A stretch of 64,000 nt of DNA, from NCBI GenBank assembly GCA_045576635.1, contig JAZNGT010000028.1, forward strand, positions 28,616-92,615, in the 5' to 3' direction. Shown here one piece after another: positions 1 through 7,993 of the stretch. The notes beneath the pieces are model-generated. The model ran no database searches. It was not told the DNA's origin and saw only the letters and a program-made list of their open reading frames with translations. Position numbers and translations under genes: made by a program. The number at the start of each line of letters is the position of its first letter. Position 1 is the stretch's first letter. The stretch is from Congzhengia sp045576635. GTDB taxonomy: Bacteria; Bacillota; Clostridia; UBA1381; UBA9506.

Positions 1-462
1 TCACGTGAAATGTTAGAAGATGCGCTGCTAGAATATGACGGCACCATTTTTGCGATTTCGCACGATCGTTATTTTATCAATAAACTTGCAAACCGTGTGT
101 TTTTGTTAGAAAATGGGATACTTCAATCCTATGATGGCGATTACGAATACTATCTGGAAAAACGTACACAAAATCATTCGGTTCAGTTTGCGCCGAAAAA
201 AGAAACGCAGATATCAGGTAGCAAAGAAGATTTTTTAAAACGAAAAGAAGAAGAATCTAAAAACAGAAAACGAAAAAACAGACTCGAAAAATTAGAACGC
301 GAAATCGAGGCAAAAGAGGCGGAAATTGATGCTTTAAACAAAAAACTCGAAATGCCCGAAATTGCGGCAGATTATGTGGAGTGTGCCAAACTTTCGGAAG
401 AACTTGACGCGTTAAACGAAACGCTTCTTACATATTACGAAGAGTGGGAGAGTCTGCAATAA
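1..462 (+). CDS. ABC-F family ATPase, C-terminal part (cut by window edge)
   Basis: The reading frame is open from the first base, so the gene starts before the window and only about the last 153 residues are seen. The visible part begins just after Walker B and contains the ABC switch histidine region (FAISHDRYFINKLANRVF), typical of ABC-F proteins that act on ribosomes rather than in transport. After this comes a charged linker (about residues 60-90) and a C-terminal coiled coil rich in Glu and Lys (about residues 95-150), as in Uup/YdiF-type ABC-F proteins. No membrane segment is present. Whether it is a housekeeping translation factor or an antibiotic-protection type cannot be told without the interdomain linker. 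A hairpin terminator follows directly. Confidence 0.9.
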   Translation, partial: SREMLEDALLEYDGTIFAISHDRYFINKLANRVFLLENGILQSYDGDYEYYLEKRTQNHSVQFAPKKETQISGSKEDFLKRKEEESKNRKRKNRLEKLEREIEAKEAEIDALNKKLEMPEIAADYVECAKLSEELDALNETLLTYYEEWESLQ

Positions 463-470
463 AAAGCAAA

Positions 471-502
471 AAAAGTGCTGCAAAAATAGCAGCACTTTTT
501 TA
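471..502 (+). terminator. Rho-independent terminator after ABC-F gene
   Basis: Stem AGTGCTGC (474-481) pairs with GCAGCACT (489-496) around a 7-base loop and is followed by six T. It is preceded by an A-run, so it may work in both directions; a small minus-strand ORF ends inside its T-tract. Confidence 0.85.
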
Positions 503-652
503 ATTGCATTTCTGATGTTTTTGCGGCCTGTCTTTTGGGTGCTTTTTCTGGAAAGCACAAGGGCAAGGCTCTTTGTGAAGTAGTTTACATAATTCGTTGC
601 GTTCTATGTTGTCGAGTGTTAAAAAGAGTTTTTGAAAACAAAATTTTTTCAT
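500..652 (-). CDS. Possible 50-residue Cys/Lys/His-rich small protein, unknown
   Basis: A minus-strand frame of 50 codons starts with ATG at 652, preceded by a GGGGTGAG stretch and a purine run that could serve as a ribosome binding site, and stops with TAA at 500-502, exactly in the T-tract of the ABC-F terminator. The product starts MKKFCFQKLFLTLDN and ends in a basic tail with CPC and KC motifs (five Cys, many Lys and His). I recognise no family. It is the only candidate gene in the 419-base gap 463-881. It could be a chance frame, but the stop placed at a shared terminator and the lack of another gene in the gap make a real small gene plausible. No convincing minus-strand promoter was seen upstream. 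Confidence 0.35.
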   Translation of the reverse strand: MKKFCFQKLFLTLDNIERNELCKLLHKEPCPCAFQKKHPKDRPQKHQKCN

Positions 653-797
653 TTCCTTTTTTCTCACCCCGCGGTCTTAAAGACACAAAACAAAGCGCTT
701 TTTTTTAAAATTTAAGGCGCATGATTTGCTTTTGCTATCAGTATATGTTTTTTTTAAAAAATTTTTACAAAAATATGAAATTTTTTTCGTTTTTTCG
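653..797. other. Intergenic stretch, nothing recognised
   Basis: This very AT-rich spacer separates the small minus-strand ORF from the promoter of the HlyD-like gene. It has homopolymer T runs but no hairpin, repeat or RNA gene that I can support. Confidence 0.4.
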
Positions 798-826
798 TTG
801 CAAAAGTACAAAAAATATGATATGAT
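798..826 (+). promoter_or_regulatory. Sigma-A promoter for the HlyD-like/yggS/sepF operon
   Basis: TTGCAA (798-803), 17-base spacer, TATGAT (821-826), with TGA directly before the -10 (extended -10). It lies 56 bases before the chosen ATG at 882. Confidence 0.75.
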
Positions 827-881
827 AGATACGATGTTACAAATGTGTAAAAATGTAGTTTCAGCATACGGGAGATACGAT

Positions 882-2108
882 ATGAAAAATAAATGGCTGA
901 TACCTGTTGTGCTATTTGTCGTCCTGCTGATTTGCTACGTTGCGCGTCTGTTTTTCGAGTCGCGTATTACCGTAGAAATGTTGCAGACAGATAAAATCGA
1001 AGAAAGCGTTTCCACGCAGGGCGTTTTGATAAAATCTGAATCCGTAAATTCCATTTCGGTTGCCGGTGCCACCGAAATTTCTGTAAAAAACGGTCAGCGT
1101 GTGTCAAACAAAGAACTGATTGCGACTGTATATAGCGGCACAACGGATGAATCTTTAAAATTAAAACTTGCTGATATCAATAAAAGAATCAATGCCATAA
1201 AGGGCAGTAATTCGGGAGATACGGTATTTATAAACGATGCAGCAAAAATTGAACACGAAATTGCAGGTTGTGTTGATGAAATTATTGCCGATGTAGCGAA
1301 AAAAGATATGGAGGCAATTTCAGAATACAAATACCGTTTAAGCACACTGGCAGACCAAAAGGCAGTAGCAAAAAATGAAAAGTCCGGATATTCGAATGAT
1401 TTAGTTAAACTGCAATCAGAAAAATCCATTTTAGAAGCACAACTTGGTAAAATCACAGGTGTTGCAATTGCTGACCGCCCCGGAATCTTTGTAGAGGGAA
1501 CGGACGGATTTGAAACAACACTTACACCCGACGCGATTACAACACTCACGCCCGACACAATCCGCGATGTTATAAACAAAGACAAAAACGGTGAAGTGTT
1601 CCATCAGGAAGAGGGCACATACACGTATAAAATTATTGACAACTATTCCTATTTCCTGTCGCTCAATATCGGTGAGCCACTTATAAACGAACTTCAAGTT
1701 GGCGATAGTGTAAAACTTCGCTTTTTAGATTTTGCGGCAAAAGACTGTCCTGCGACCGTGCGATTCATTTCAGAGCCCGACAAAGACAATCTCCGCGCCG
1801 TTGTAGTCGAATGTAATATGTATGTCGGCGGACTTTTGTCAAAACGCGTTGTGAACGTTGATTTTGTGAAAAAGAGCGCAACGGGCTACAAAGTGAAAGT
1901 GAAGAACATTCACACGGTAGACAATGCTGTCGGCATATTCATAAAGCGTGGTGCTGTGATGAAATTTATTCCCGTAACGATTATTTACAGCACCGAAGAT
2001 GATGCAGTGGTAGCGGCAGCAAGTGACGATAAGCCGATTAAGTCATACGACGAAATTGTAACCTCTGCGCCGGAATATTCTGATGGAAAAGTAATTGTTT
2101 CTCAATAG
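882..2108 (+). CDS. HlyD-like membrane-anchored protein of the sepF cluster
   Basis: This 408-residue protein has one N-terminal membrane anchor (about residues 5-24), then a beta-barrel/lipoyl-like part with the pattern STQGVLIKSE and NGQRVSNKELIATVYSG, a helical hairpin (about 80-180) and a beta-rich C-terminal half. This is the arrangement of HlyD/membrane-fusion adaptor proteins. Such genes stand directly before yggS and sepF in many Clostridia, so a role at the division site or cell envelope rather than in efflux is likely, but that is inference; no exporter partner is nearby. The ATG at 882 is preferred over an upstream in-frame ATG at 726 because the promoter lies between them and GGGAGAT precedes it. 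Confidence 0.8.
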   Translation: MKNKWLIPVVLFVVLLICYVARLFFESRITVEMLQTDKIEESVSTQGVLIKSESVNSISVAGATEISVKNGQRVSNKELIATVYSGTTDESLKLKLADINKRINAIKGSNSGDTVFINDAAKIEHEIAGCVDEIIADVAKKDMEAISEYKYRLSTLADQKAVAKNEKSGYSNDLVKLQSEKSILEAQLGKITGVAIADRPGIFVEGTDGFETTLTPDAITTLTPDTIRDVINKDKNGEVFHQEEGTYTYKIIDNYSYFLSLNIGEPLINELQVGDSVKLRFLDFAAKDCPATVRFISEPDKDNLRAVVVECNMYVGGLLSKRVVNVDFVKKSATGYKVKVKNIHTVDNAVGIFIKRGAVMKFIPVTIIYSTEDDAVVAAASDDKPIKSYDEIVTSAPEYSDGKVIVSQ

Positions 2109-2124
2109 TCTGAAGGGAGAAAAC

Positions 2125-2799
2125 ATGATTTCTGACAATGTAAAAAGGGTGATGGATAAAATTGCAGAAGCTGCTGTTTTGTCCGGAAGAACTCCCGAAG
2201 ATATTACCTTGGTCGGTGTCACAAAAACCGTCACGTACAAAGAAGCGCAGGAACTTATGGAGGCAGGCGTTACAAATCTCGGTGAAAACCGCGTGCAGAG
2301 TCTTTTAGACAAATACGAGGTTTTGCGTGACGAGCCGACATGGCATCTGATAGGACACTTGCAAACCAACAAAGTAAAATATATTAAAGACAAAGTTTCT
2401 ATGATTCATTCGGTTGAAAGCATAAAACTTGCCGAAGAAATTGACCGCCGCTTTGGCGAAGTCGGGAGAAAAGCAAATATTTTAATTGAGGTTAACGTAT
2501 CGGGAGAAGAAAGCAAGTATGGCATTAAACCGGATGCGGTATTTGATTTTCTAGAAACACTAAGCGGATTTAAAAACCTTACCGTTTCCGGACTTATGAC
2601 AATGGCACCCTTTATGGAAACCCCTGAAAATTGCAGGAAAATTTTTTATGATTTACATAAATTAGCAGTTGACATACGTGACAAAAAATATGATAATATA
2701 AGTATGGAACATCTGTCTATGGGTATGAGCGGTGACTTTTACGAGGCAATTTTAGAAGGCGCCACAATCGTGCGGATTGGTACCGCACTCTTTGCATAG
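2125..2799 (+). CDS. yggS: YggS/PLPBP family pyridoxal phosphate homeostasis protein
   Basis: The 224-residue product is a PLP-binding single-domain TIM-barrel protein that has no known enzyme activity and helps control free PLP and amino-acid pools. Lys34 in LVGVTKT is the Schiff-base lysine. Other family hallmarks are GENRVQ, WHLIGHLQTNK, IHSVES, LMTMAP and the final SMGMSGDFYEAI. Start at ATG 2125, after GAAGGGAGA; it is 16 bases behind the HlyD-like gene. In Firmicutes it is the ylmE neighbour of sepF and is probably co-transcribed with it. Confidence 0.95.
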   Translation: MISDNVKRVMDKIAEAAVLSGRTPEDITLVGVTKTVTYKEAQELMEAGVTNLGENRVQSLLDKYEVLRDEPTWHLIGHLQTNKVKYIKDKVSMIHSVESIKLAEEIDRRFGEVGRKANILIEVNVSGEESKYGIKPDAVFDFLETLSGFKNLTVSGLMTMAPFMETPENCRKIFYDLHKLAVDIRDKKYDNISMEHLSMGMSGDFYEAILEGATIVRIGTALFA

Positions 2800-2820
2800 T
2801 TTTTTATAAAATTTTAATAA
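2792..2820 (+). promoter_or_regulatory. Weak candidate internal promoter before sepF
   Basis: TTGCAT (2792-2797), 17-base spacer, TAATAA (2815-2820), overlapping the end of yggS. The -10 is poor, so this may be chance. Confidence 0.25.
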
Positions 2821-2857
2821 AGAATTCAAAAGAAAAGAGTTACATAGGAGGATTATT

Positions 2858-3286
2858 ATGAACGCAGTAAACAAAGTACTGAAATGGATTGGAATCGGTG
2901 ACGAAGAGGAAGAATTTTTCGAACCCGAATTAGAAGCAGAAGAGGAAGAAGTGATTGAACCTGCTTTTTCATTTGGCAGAAAAGCAAAGGTTTCTCCCAT
3001 TTCTGGTGGCTCACCTTCTAAGGTAGTTGTAATCCAGTTTCAGAATTTTGATGACGCAAAGGATGCGGCTGACCACTTAAAGAACAAAAAACCCGTGGTT
3101 GCAAACTTAGAAAAATTAGATAACGATACTACACGCAGAGTAGTGGACTTTTTATCAGGCGCAGTATACGGTGTTGCAGGCAGAATTCAGAATGTTTCCA
3201 ACAGAATTTTCTTGATTACGCCCAACACAGTAGAAGTGACCGGCAATTATCATGACAACATCAAAGGTTTTCCCTTTGTAAATTAA
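2858..3286 (+). CDS. sepF: Cell division protein SepF
   Basis: SepF (142 residues) links FtsZ to the membrane and shapes the division ring. Residues 1-13 form the amphipathic membrane-targeting helix (NAVNKVLKWIGIG), residues 15-35 an acidic linker with long Glu runs, and residues 55-140 the conserved polymerising domain, with VVIQFQNFDDA, LDNDTTRRVVDFLSGAVYG and the final FLITPNTVEV. Ribosome binding site TAGGAGG precedes ATG 2858. It lies between yggS and ylmH, the usual order in Firmicutes. Confidence 0.96.
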   Translation: MNAVNKVLKWIGIGDEEEEFFEPELEAEEEEVIEPAFSFGRKAKVSPISGGSPSKVVVIQFQNFDDAKDAADHLKNKKPVVANLEKLDNDTTRRVVDFLSGAVYGVAGRIQNVSNRIFLITPNTVEVTGNYHDNIKGFPFVN

Positions 3287-3287
3287 A

Positions 3288-4049
3288 GTGAAAAGCGAAA
3301 ACGTATTATCAACAGACAATGCGTGGTTGAAGCGTTTAGAGGATTTCGAGCAGTCTTGCCTTCGGTACAAGAGTGTTCGTTTTTCTCGTTTTGCGACTCC
3401 TCACGATTTAGTCGTGTTTCGTGCGCGTTACACGCTGTCTGCCGACGTTTCCGTTCTTGTTTACGGTGGAGCAGACGATTGCGAACGGGCGCAAATCGGT
3501 TTTTTTCCCGACTTTTTGGAGCCGGATGTATCATTGTTTCCCATTACGCCTATCTTGGTCACGGATGTGACGGGTTTTACGCACAGAGACATTTTAGGTT
3601 CTGTGCTTGGCCTTGGTGTCAAGCGCGAAATGGTGGGGGACATTTTTGTAGACGGCGCAAATGCTGTGATTATGTGCGACAGTCAGATTCAGGATTTTCT
3701 GCTTTTTAACTTAAAAACGGTTGGCAGAAAAAAAGTATCTGTATCATTGTATGATGGTAGAGAGGGCGTATCACTTGCGCATGCATTTGAGACTTTACGA
3801 TGTGTTGTTGCATCGTTAAGGCTTGACGCTTGCGTATCTGCAATGACCAACCTTTCGCGAAATGATGCAACCGACTACATTCTCGGTGAAAAAGTCAGTG
3901 TTAATTTTTGTCAGGCAACATCCCCCTCTAAAAAGCTTTGCGAGGGGGATGTCATTTCCGTTCGACATTACGGAAGATTCCGGCTAGGTTCCGTTCTTGG
4001 AGAAACAAGAAAAGGCCGCCTTAGCGTAGAATTTAAAAAGTATATTTAG
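3288..4049 (+). CDS. ylmH: YlmH/RqcP2-like S4-domain RNA-binding protein
   Basis: This 253-residue protein matches YlmH. The N-terminal two thirds carry the family block TGFTHRDILGSVLGLGVKRE and GDIFVDG; the C-terminal S4 domain begins near residue 185 and contains GDVISVRHYGRF. In Bacillus YlmH can support ribosome-associated quality control on split 50S subunits. Translation likely starts at GTG 3288, one base after the sepF stop, with no strong ribosome binding site, which suggests coupling to sepF. A long perfect inverted repeat (3918-3952) lies inside the S4 coding part. Confidence 0.88.
   Translation: MKSENVLSTDNAWLKRLEDFEQSCLRYKSVRFSRFATPHDLVVFRARYTLSADVSVLVYGGADDCERAQIGFFPDFLEPDVSLFPITPILVTDVTGFTHRDILGSVLGLGVKREMVGDIFVDGANAVIMCDSQIQDFLLFNLKTVGRKKVSVSLYDGREGVSLAHAFETLRCVVASLRLDACVSAMTNLSRNDATDYILGEKVSVNFCQATSPSKKLCEGDVISVRHYGRFRLGSVLGETRKGRLSVEFKKYI
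3918..3952 (+). repeat. Perfect 11-bp inverted repeat inside ylmH
   Basis: ACATCCCCCTC (3918-3928) and GAGGGGGATGT (3942-3952) are exact reverse complements around a 13-base loop. The GC-rich arms stand out from the AT-rich surroundings and would form a strong mRNA hairpin about 100 bases before the ylmH stop. No T-tract follows, so it is not a normal terminator. Confidence 0.7.
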
Positions 4050-4158
4050 CCATTCAGGCTTTTTATAACACAACTTAAACGCTCGCGGTAAGTTTGTGCT
4101 TTGTGTCTTAACTTTAAGTAAGACATTTAATTTTGCGGGCAGAAAGGTTTTAAACAGT

Positions 4159-4656
4159 ATGATTACACCGATTGATTTAGAAAATAAAGAGTTTAAAAGG
4201 AGTCTTCGCGGTTACGATATTGAAGAAGTTGAAACCTTTTTAGAAGAATTAACAAAAGATTATAGCCGTATTTATCGTGAAAATGCAAGCATGAAAGATA
4301 AAAATGCGATTTTAAACGATGCGGTTGAAAATTACAAAGGCATGGAAGAAACCATGCGTAGCGCAATTATTACCGCGCAGAGAACAAGTGAAGAAATTAT
4401 TAAAACTGCACACGAGCAGGCTGACAACATCGTAAAAGAAGCCAAAGTGCGTGCGCAGGAAATTTTAAACGATATGGACGGACGCATTCAGGCATTAAAC
4501 CGCGAGTGTGCCGAAATCGAAGGGCGTTCCAGTTTGCTTCGCGCAAAACTCAGAACGGTTTTAAACACATATCTTAACATGTTAGATGAACTTCCGGAAG
4601 AAAATCAGGAAACAAGACGCATCGAAACAGTTAAAATCGAAGACGAAGAAGAATAA
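4159..4656 (+). CDS. divIVA: DivIVA-domain septum-site/polarity protein
   Basis: The N-terminus (TPIDLENKEFKRSLRGYDIEEVETFLEEL) is the lipid-binding DivIVA domain that recognises curved membranes, with conserved RGYD. Residues 35-140 form a long coiled coil, and the tail is acidic (KIEDEEE). At 165 residues it has normal family length. Start ATG 4159 is chosen over an upstream in-frame ATG because homology begins there; AGAAAGG lies 11 bases before it. It sits between ylmH and ileS as in other Firmicutes. It recruits division or pole-growth proteins; the specific partner cannot be inferred from the sequence. Confidence 0.92.
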   Translation: MITPIDLENKEFKRSLRGYDIEEVETFLEELTKDYSRIYRENASMKDKNAILNDAVENYKGMEETMRSAIITAQRTSEEIIKTAHEQADNIVKEAKVRAQEILNDMDGRIQALNRECAEIEGRSSLLRAKLRTVLNTYLNMLDELPEENQETRRIETVKIEDEEE

Positions 4657-4701
4657 ACTAGAAATTAAGACCATTTACATACCACAGTTAGGAGAGATAT
4701 T

Positions 4702-7500
4702 ATGGCAGAAGATTACGGAAAGACGCTGAACTTGCCACAGACCGAGTTCCCTATGCGCGCAAATTTACCGCAGAGAGAACCTGAGTTTTTGACAAAATGG
4801 CAGGATGAAAATATGTACGAAAAACTCATGGAGCATAATGAGGGTAAACCGCTCTTTATTCTTCATGACGGACCTCCGTATGCCAATGGCGACATGCATA
4901 TGGGTCACGCTTTAAATAAGACCTTAAAGGACGTAATCACAAGATTTAAAAATATGGACGGTTTTAAAGCGCCCTATATTCACGGTTGGGATACGCACGG
5001 TCTTCCCATTGAACGTCAGGCAATTAAAATTTTAGGCGTTAACAGACACGAAGCAGGTATCGTGAAATTCCGTGACATTTGCCGTGACTTTGCCTTAACA
5101 CAGGTTGAAAATCAGAAAAGCCAGATCAAGCGTCTTGGTGCGCTCGGTGACTGGGATAATTCTTATATCACTTTGGCTCCCGAATTCGAAGCAAAACAGA
5201 TCGAAATTTTCGGCGAAATGGCAAAACGCGGATACATCTATAAAGGCTTAAAGCCGATTTACTGGTGTACCGATTGCGAAACTGCACTTGCAGAAGCCGA
5301 AATCGAATATCAGGAAGATAAAACAAACTCTATTTATGTAAAATTCCGTGTTTCTGACGATAACGGTGTGTTTAAAGATACCGGAATCGCTCTTGAAAAC
5401 ATTTACTTCGTTATCTGGACAACAACAACATGGACACTTCCCGGTAACGTAGCGATTGCTTTAAATCCCGAATTTACGTACAGCCTGGTAAAAGTAGGTA
5501 GTGAATATTTTGTTCTTGCGCAGGAACTCATTCAAAACGTGATGAATGCAGGCAAAGTTACAGAATACGAAGAAGTCGCAACATTTACGGGCAAAGAATT
5601 AGAACTCATCAAGTGCGCACATCCTTTTATTGACCGTGAATCTTTGGTTATTGTGGGCGACCACGTAACATTAGATGCAGGTACGGGCTGCGTTCATACA
5701 GCACCTGGACACGGTGCGGAGGACTATGTTGCTTGCAGAAACTATAAAGACATTCCGATTATCGTTCCGGTTGACGGAAAAGGCTACTTAAACGAACTTG
5801 CTGGCGAATTTAGTGGTCTTTTCTATGAAAAATCCAACGAAAAGATTATCGAAAAATTAAAAAGCTTAAATGCACTTTATGCAATCGAAGAAATCATTCA
5901 CCAGTATCCGCATTGTTGGAGATGTCATCAGCCCATCGTATTCCGTGCAACAGAGCAGTGGTTTGCATCTGTTGACGATATTAAAGATGCTGCGGTTGAT
6001 GCAATCAAAAAGGTTCAGTGGATTCCCAAATGGGGCGAAGACCGTATCACTGGCATGGTAGTTGACAGAGCAGACTGGTGTATTTCAAGACAGAGAACTT
6101 GGGGTGTTCCCATCCCGATTTTCTATTGTAAAGATTGCGGAAAAGAACTGATCACAGAAGAATCCATCAAAGCCGTGGCAGAGTTGTTCCGCGAAAAAGG
6201 TTCTACTTCGTGGTACGAAACAGATGCAAAAGATATTTTACCACAGGGAACAGTATGCAAAGAATGCGGATGCAAAGAATTTACAAAAGAACAGGACATC
6301 ATGGATGTTTGGTTTGATTCCGGTTCCAGCCACGCAGGTGTTCTTGATGTAAAACCCGGACTTCGTTTCCCGGCAGACCTTTATTTAGAGGGTAACGACC
6401 AGTATCGCGGTTGGTTCCAGTCATCGCTTTTGACATCTATTGCCGCTCGTGGTGAAGCGCCTTATAAAACGGTTATTACACACGGTATGATTGTGGATGA
6501 AACCGGCGAAAAAATGTCAAAATCCAAGGGCAACGGCATTAGTCCCAAGGATATCATCGACAAATATGGCGCAGACCTTTTAAGACTCTGGGTTGTATCG
6601 GCAGACTACAAAACCGATATGAGAATTTCTGACGGTATTTTAAAACAACTGTCCGAATCGTATCGTAAAATCAGAAATACAGCAAGATACATTTTAGGTA
6701 ATATCCACGATTTCAATCCAAATACAGATATGGTTGACTTTAAGGATATGCCCGAAATTGACAAGTGGGCACTCATTCGTCTTTCAAAACTCACCGAGAA
6801 AGTTTTGTCGGCATACAGAGCATACGAATTCCACATTGTTCAACATGCAATTCATAATTTCTGTATTGTTGATATGAGTAACTTCTATCTAGATGTAATC
6901 AAAGACAGATTGTATACACAAAAAGCAGACGGAATCGAAAGACGCGCAGCGCAGACTGTTATGTACAAAGTTTTAAGTTCGCTCGTAAGACTTTTGGCTC
7001 CGGTATTGGCATACACAGCAGAAGAAATCTGGTCTTTCATGCCGCACGCAGAGGGCGAAAATGAAGCGTTCGTTTTATTAAACGATATGCCAAAGCCCAC
7101 GCCGGAATATTATGATGAAGCGTTTGAAGCAAAATGGGAAAACATTCATGCAATCAAAGCAGATGTTTCAAAGGCTCTTGAAAATGCAAGAACAGAAAAA
7201 ATCATCGGACACTCTCTGGGTGCAAACGTTGAGATTTTTGCAGAGGGTGAAAACTTCAAACTTCTTTCCGAAATCAAAGAAGACCTTTTAACTTACTTTA
7301 TTGTGTCCGGCGTTTCGGTTAAAACAAAAGAAGATGCACCGAGCAATGCATTTTTAGGTGAAACCGGTATTTCTGTATTGGTTAGTCAGGCAGAAGGCGA
7401 GAAGTGTGAACGATGCTGGATGTATAGCGAAAGTGTAGGTAAAGATGATACGCATCCCACACTTTGCGCAAGATGTGCAAGTGTCTTAAAGGAGGGCTAA
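4702..7500 (+). CDS. ileS: Isoleucyl-tRNA synthetase
   Basis: IleS (932 residues) charges tRNA-Ile. The HIGH signature appears as DMHMGHALNK near residue 66, the editing (CP1) domain contains WTTTTWTLPGN and DAGTGCVHTAPGHG, and KMSKS stands at residues 604-608 (GEKMSKSKGNG). The C-terminal zinc site is complete: CERC then CARC. Length and zinc tail fit the bacterial type-1 enzyme. Ribosome binding site TTAGGAGAG precedes ATG 4702. No T-box leader fits in the 45-base gap after divIVA, so control is probably from an upstream promoter. Confidence 0.98.
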   Translation: MAEDYGKTLNLPQTEFPMRANLPQREPEFLTKWQDENMYEKLMEHNEGKPLFILHDGPPYANGDMHMGHALNKTLKDVITRFKNMDGFKAPYIHGWDTHGLPIERQAIKILGVNRHEAGIVKFRDICRDFALTQVENQKSQIKRLGALGDWDNSYITLAPEFEAKQIEIFGEMAKRGYIYKGLKPIYWCTDCETALAEAEIEYQEDKTNSIYVKFRVSDDNGVFKDTGIALENIYFVIWTTTTWTLPGNVAIALNPEFTYSLVKVGSEYFVLAQELIQNVMNAGKVTEYEEVATFTGKELELIKCAHPFIDRESLVIVGDHVTLDAGTGCVHTAPGHGAEDYVACRNYKDIPIIVPVDGKGYLNELAGEFSGLFYEKSNEKIIEKLKSLNALYAIEEIIHQYPHCWRCHQPIVFRATEQWFASVDDIKDAAVDAIKKVQWIPKWGEDRITGMVVDRADWCISRQRTWGVPIPIFYCKDCGKELITEESIKAVAELFREKGSTSWYETDAKDILPQGTVCKECGCKEFTKEQDIMDVWFDSGSSHAGVLDVKPGLRFPADLYLEGNDQYRGWFQSSLLTSIAARGEAPYKTVITHGMIVDETGEKMSKSKGNGISPKDIIDKYGADLLRLWVVSADYKTDMRISDGILKQLSESYRKIRNTARYILGNIHDFNPNTDMVDFKDMPEIDKWALIRLSKLTEKVLSAYRAYEFHIVQHAIHNFCIVDMSNFYLDVIKDRLYTQKADGIERRAAQTVMYKVLSSLVRLLAPVLAYTAEEIWSFMPHAEGENEAFVLLNDMPKPTPEYYDEAFEAKWENIHAIKADVSKALENARTEKIIGHSLGANVEIFAEGENFKLLSEIKEDLLTYFIVSGVSVKTKEDAPSNAFLGETGISVLVSQAEGEKCERCWMYSESVGKDDTHPTLCARCASVLKEG

Positions 7501-7504
7501 GCCG

Positions 7505-7993
7505 TTGCTCGTTCCCTTTTTTGCAGGCATTATCTTTATTGCAGCAATCGATCAGATTGTAAAACTTGTTGCGGTAAAAACACTTTTTACAATCGGCACA
7601 ATTCCGCTTATACAAAATGTGTTTCATTTCACATACTGTGAAAATACGGGTGCAGGGTTTGGACTTTTTTCCGACCACACATGGCTTTTGGCAGTCTTGA
7701 CACTTGTGATTGTCGCAGTCGCGCTTTTGTATGTTCTGGTAAAAAAACCGGAAAGCAAACTCTTGCTTACAGCAATTATGTTTATGGCAGGTGGTGCGGT
7801 CGGTAATTTAATTGACCGCGTGCGTTTGGGTTATGTTGTTGATTTTATCGATTTAAGACTCATTCATTTTCCAATCTTTAACATAGCCGATTGCTTTGTA
7901 ACGGTGGGTGCGATCTTGTTTGCAGTATATGTAATATTTTATAGTGATAAAAAGGAGCATGCTGATGGAAATCATGCAGGCGAATCTAAATGA
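7505..7993 (+). CDS. lspA: Lipoprotein signal peptidase (prolipoprotein peptidase II)
   Basis: This 162-residue, four-helix membrane aspartic protease removes signal peptides from prolipoproteins after lipidation. The two catalytic aspartates are visible: D104 in GNLIDR and D129 in FNIADC. The conserved NTGAGFG motif is near residue 47. Start is TTG 7505, four bases behind the ileS stop, with AAAGGAGG at ideal distance in the ileS 3' end. Its substrates in this window include the lipoproteins at 46430, 47830 and 59415. Confidence 0.95.
   Translation: MLVPFFAGIIFIAAIDQIVKLVAVKTLFTIGTIPLIQNVFHFTYCENTGAGFGLFSDHTWLLAVLTLVIVAVALLYVLVKKPESKLLLTAIMFMAGGAVGNLIDRVRLGYVVDFIDLRLIHFPIFNIADCFVTVGAILFAVYVIFYSDKKEHADGNHAGESK

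Noticed and set aside
726..881. In-frame N-terminal extension of the HlyD-like protein
   Set aside because: The promoter at 798-826 lies inside it, and a ribosome binding site precedes ATG 882.
4116..4135. Imperfect palindrome between ylmH and divIVA as an operator
   Set aside because: The match is short, AT-rich and imperfect, with a one-base loop; nothing else supports a regulatory role.
4657..4701. T-box leader before ileS, and also before trpS and proS
   Set aside because: The upstream gaps are too short or lack the T-box core and terminator/antiterminator pair.
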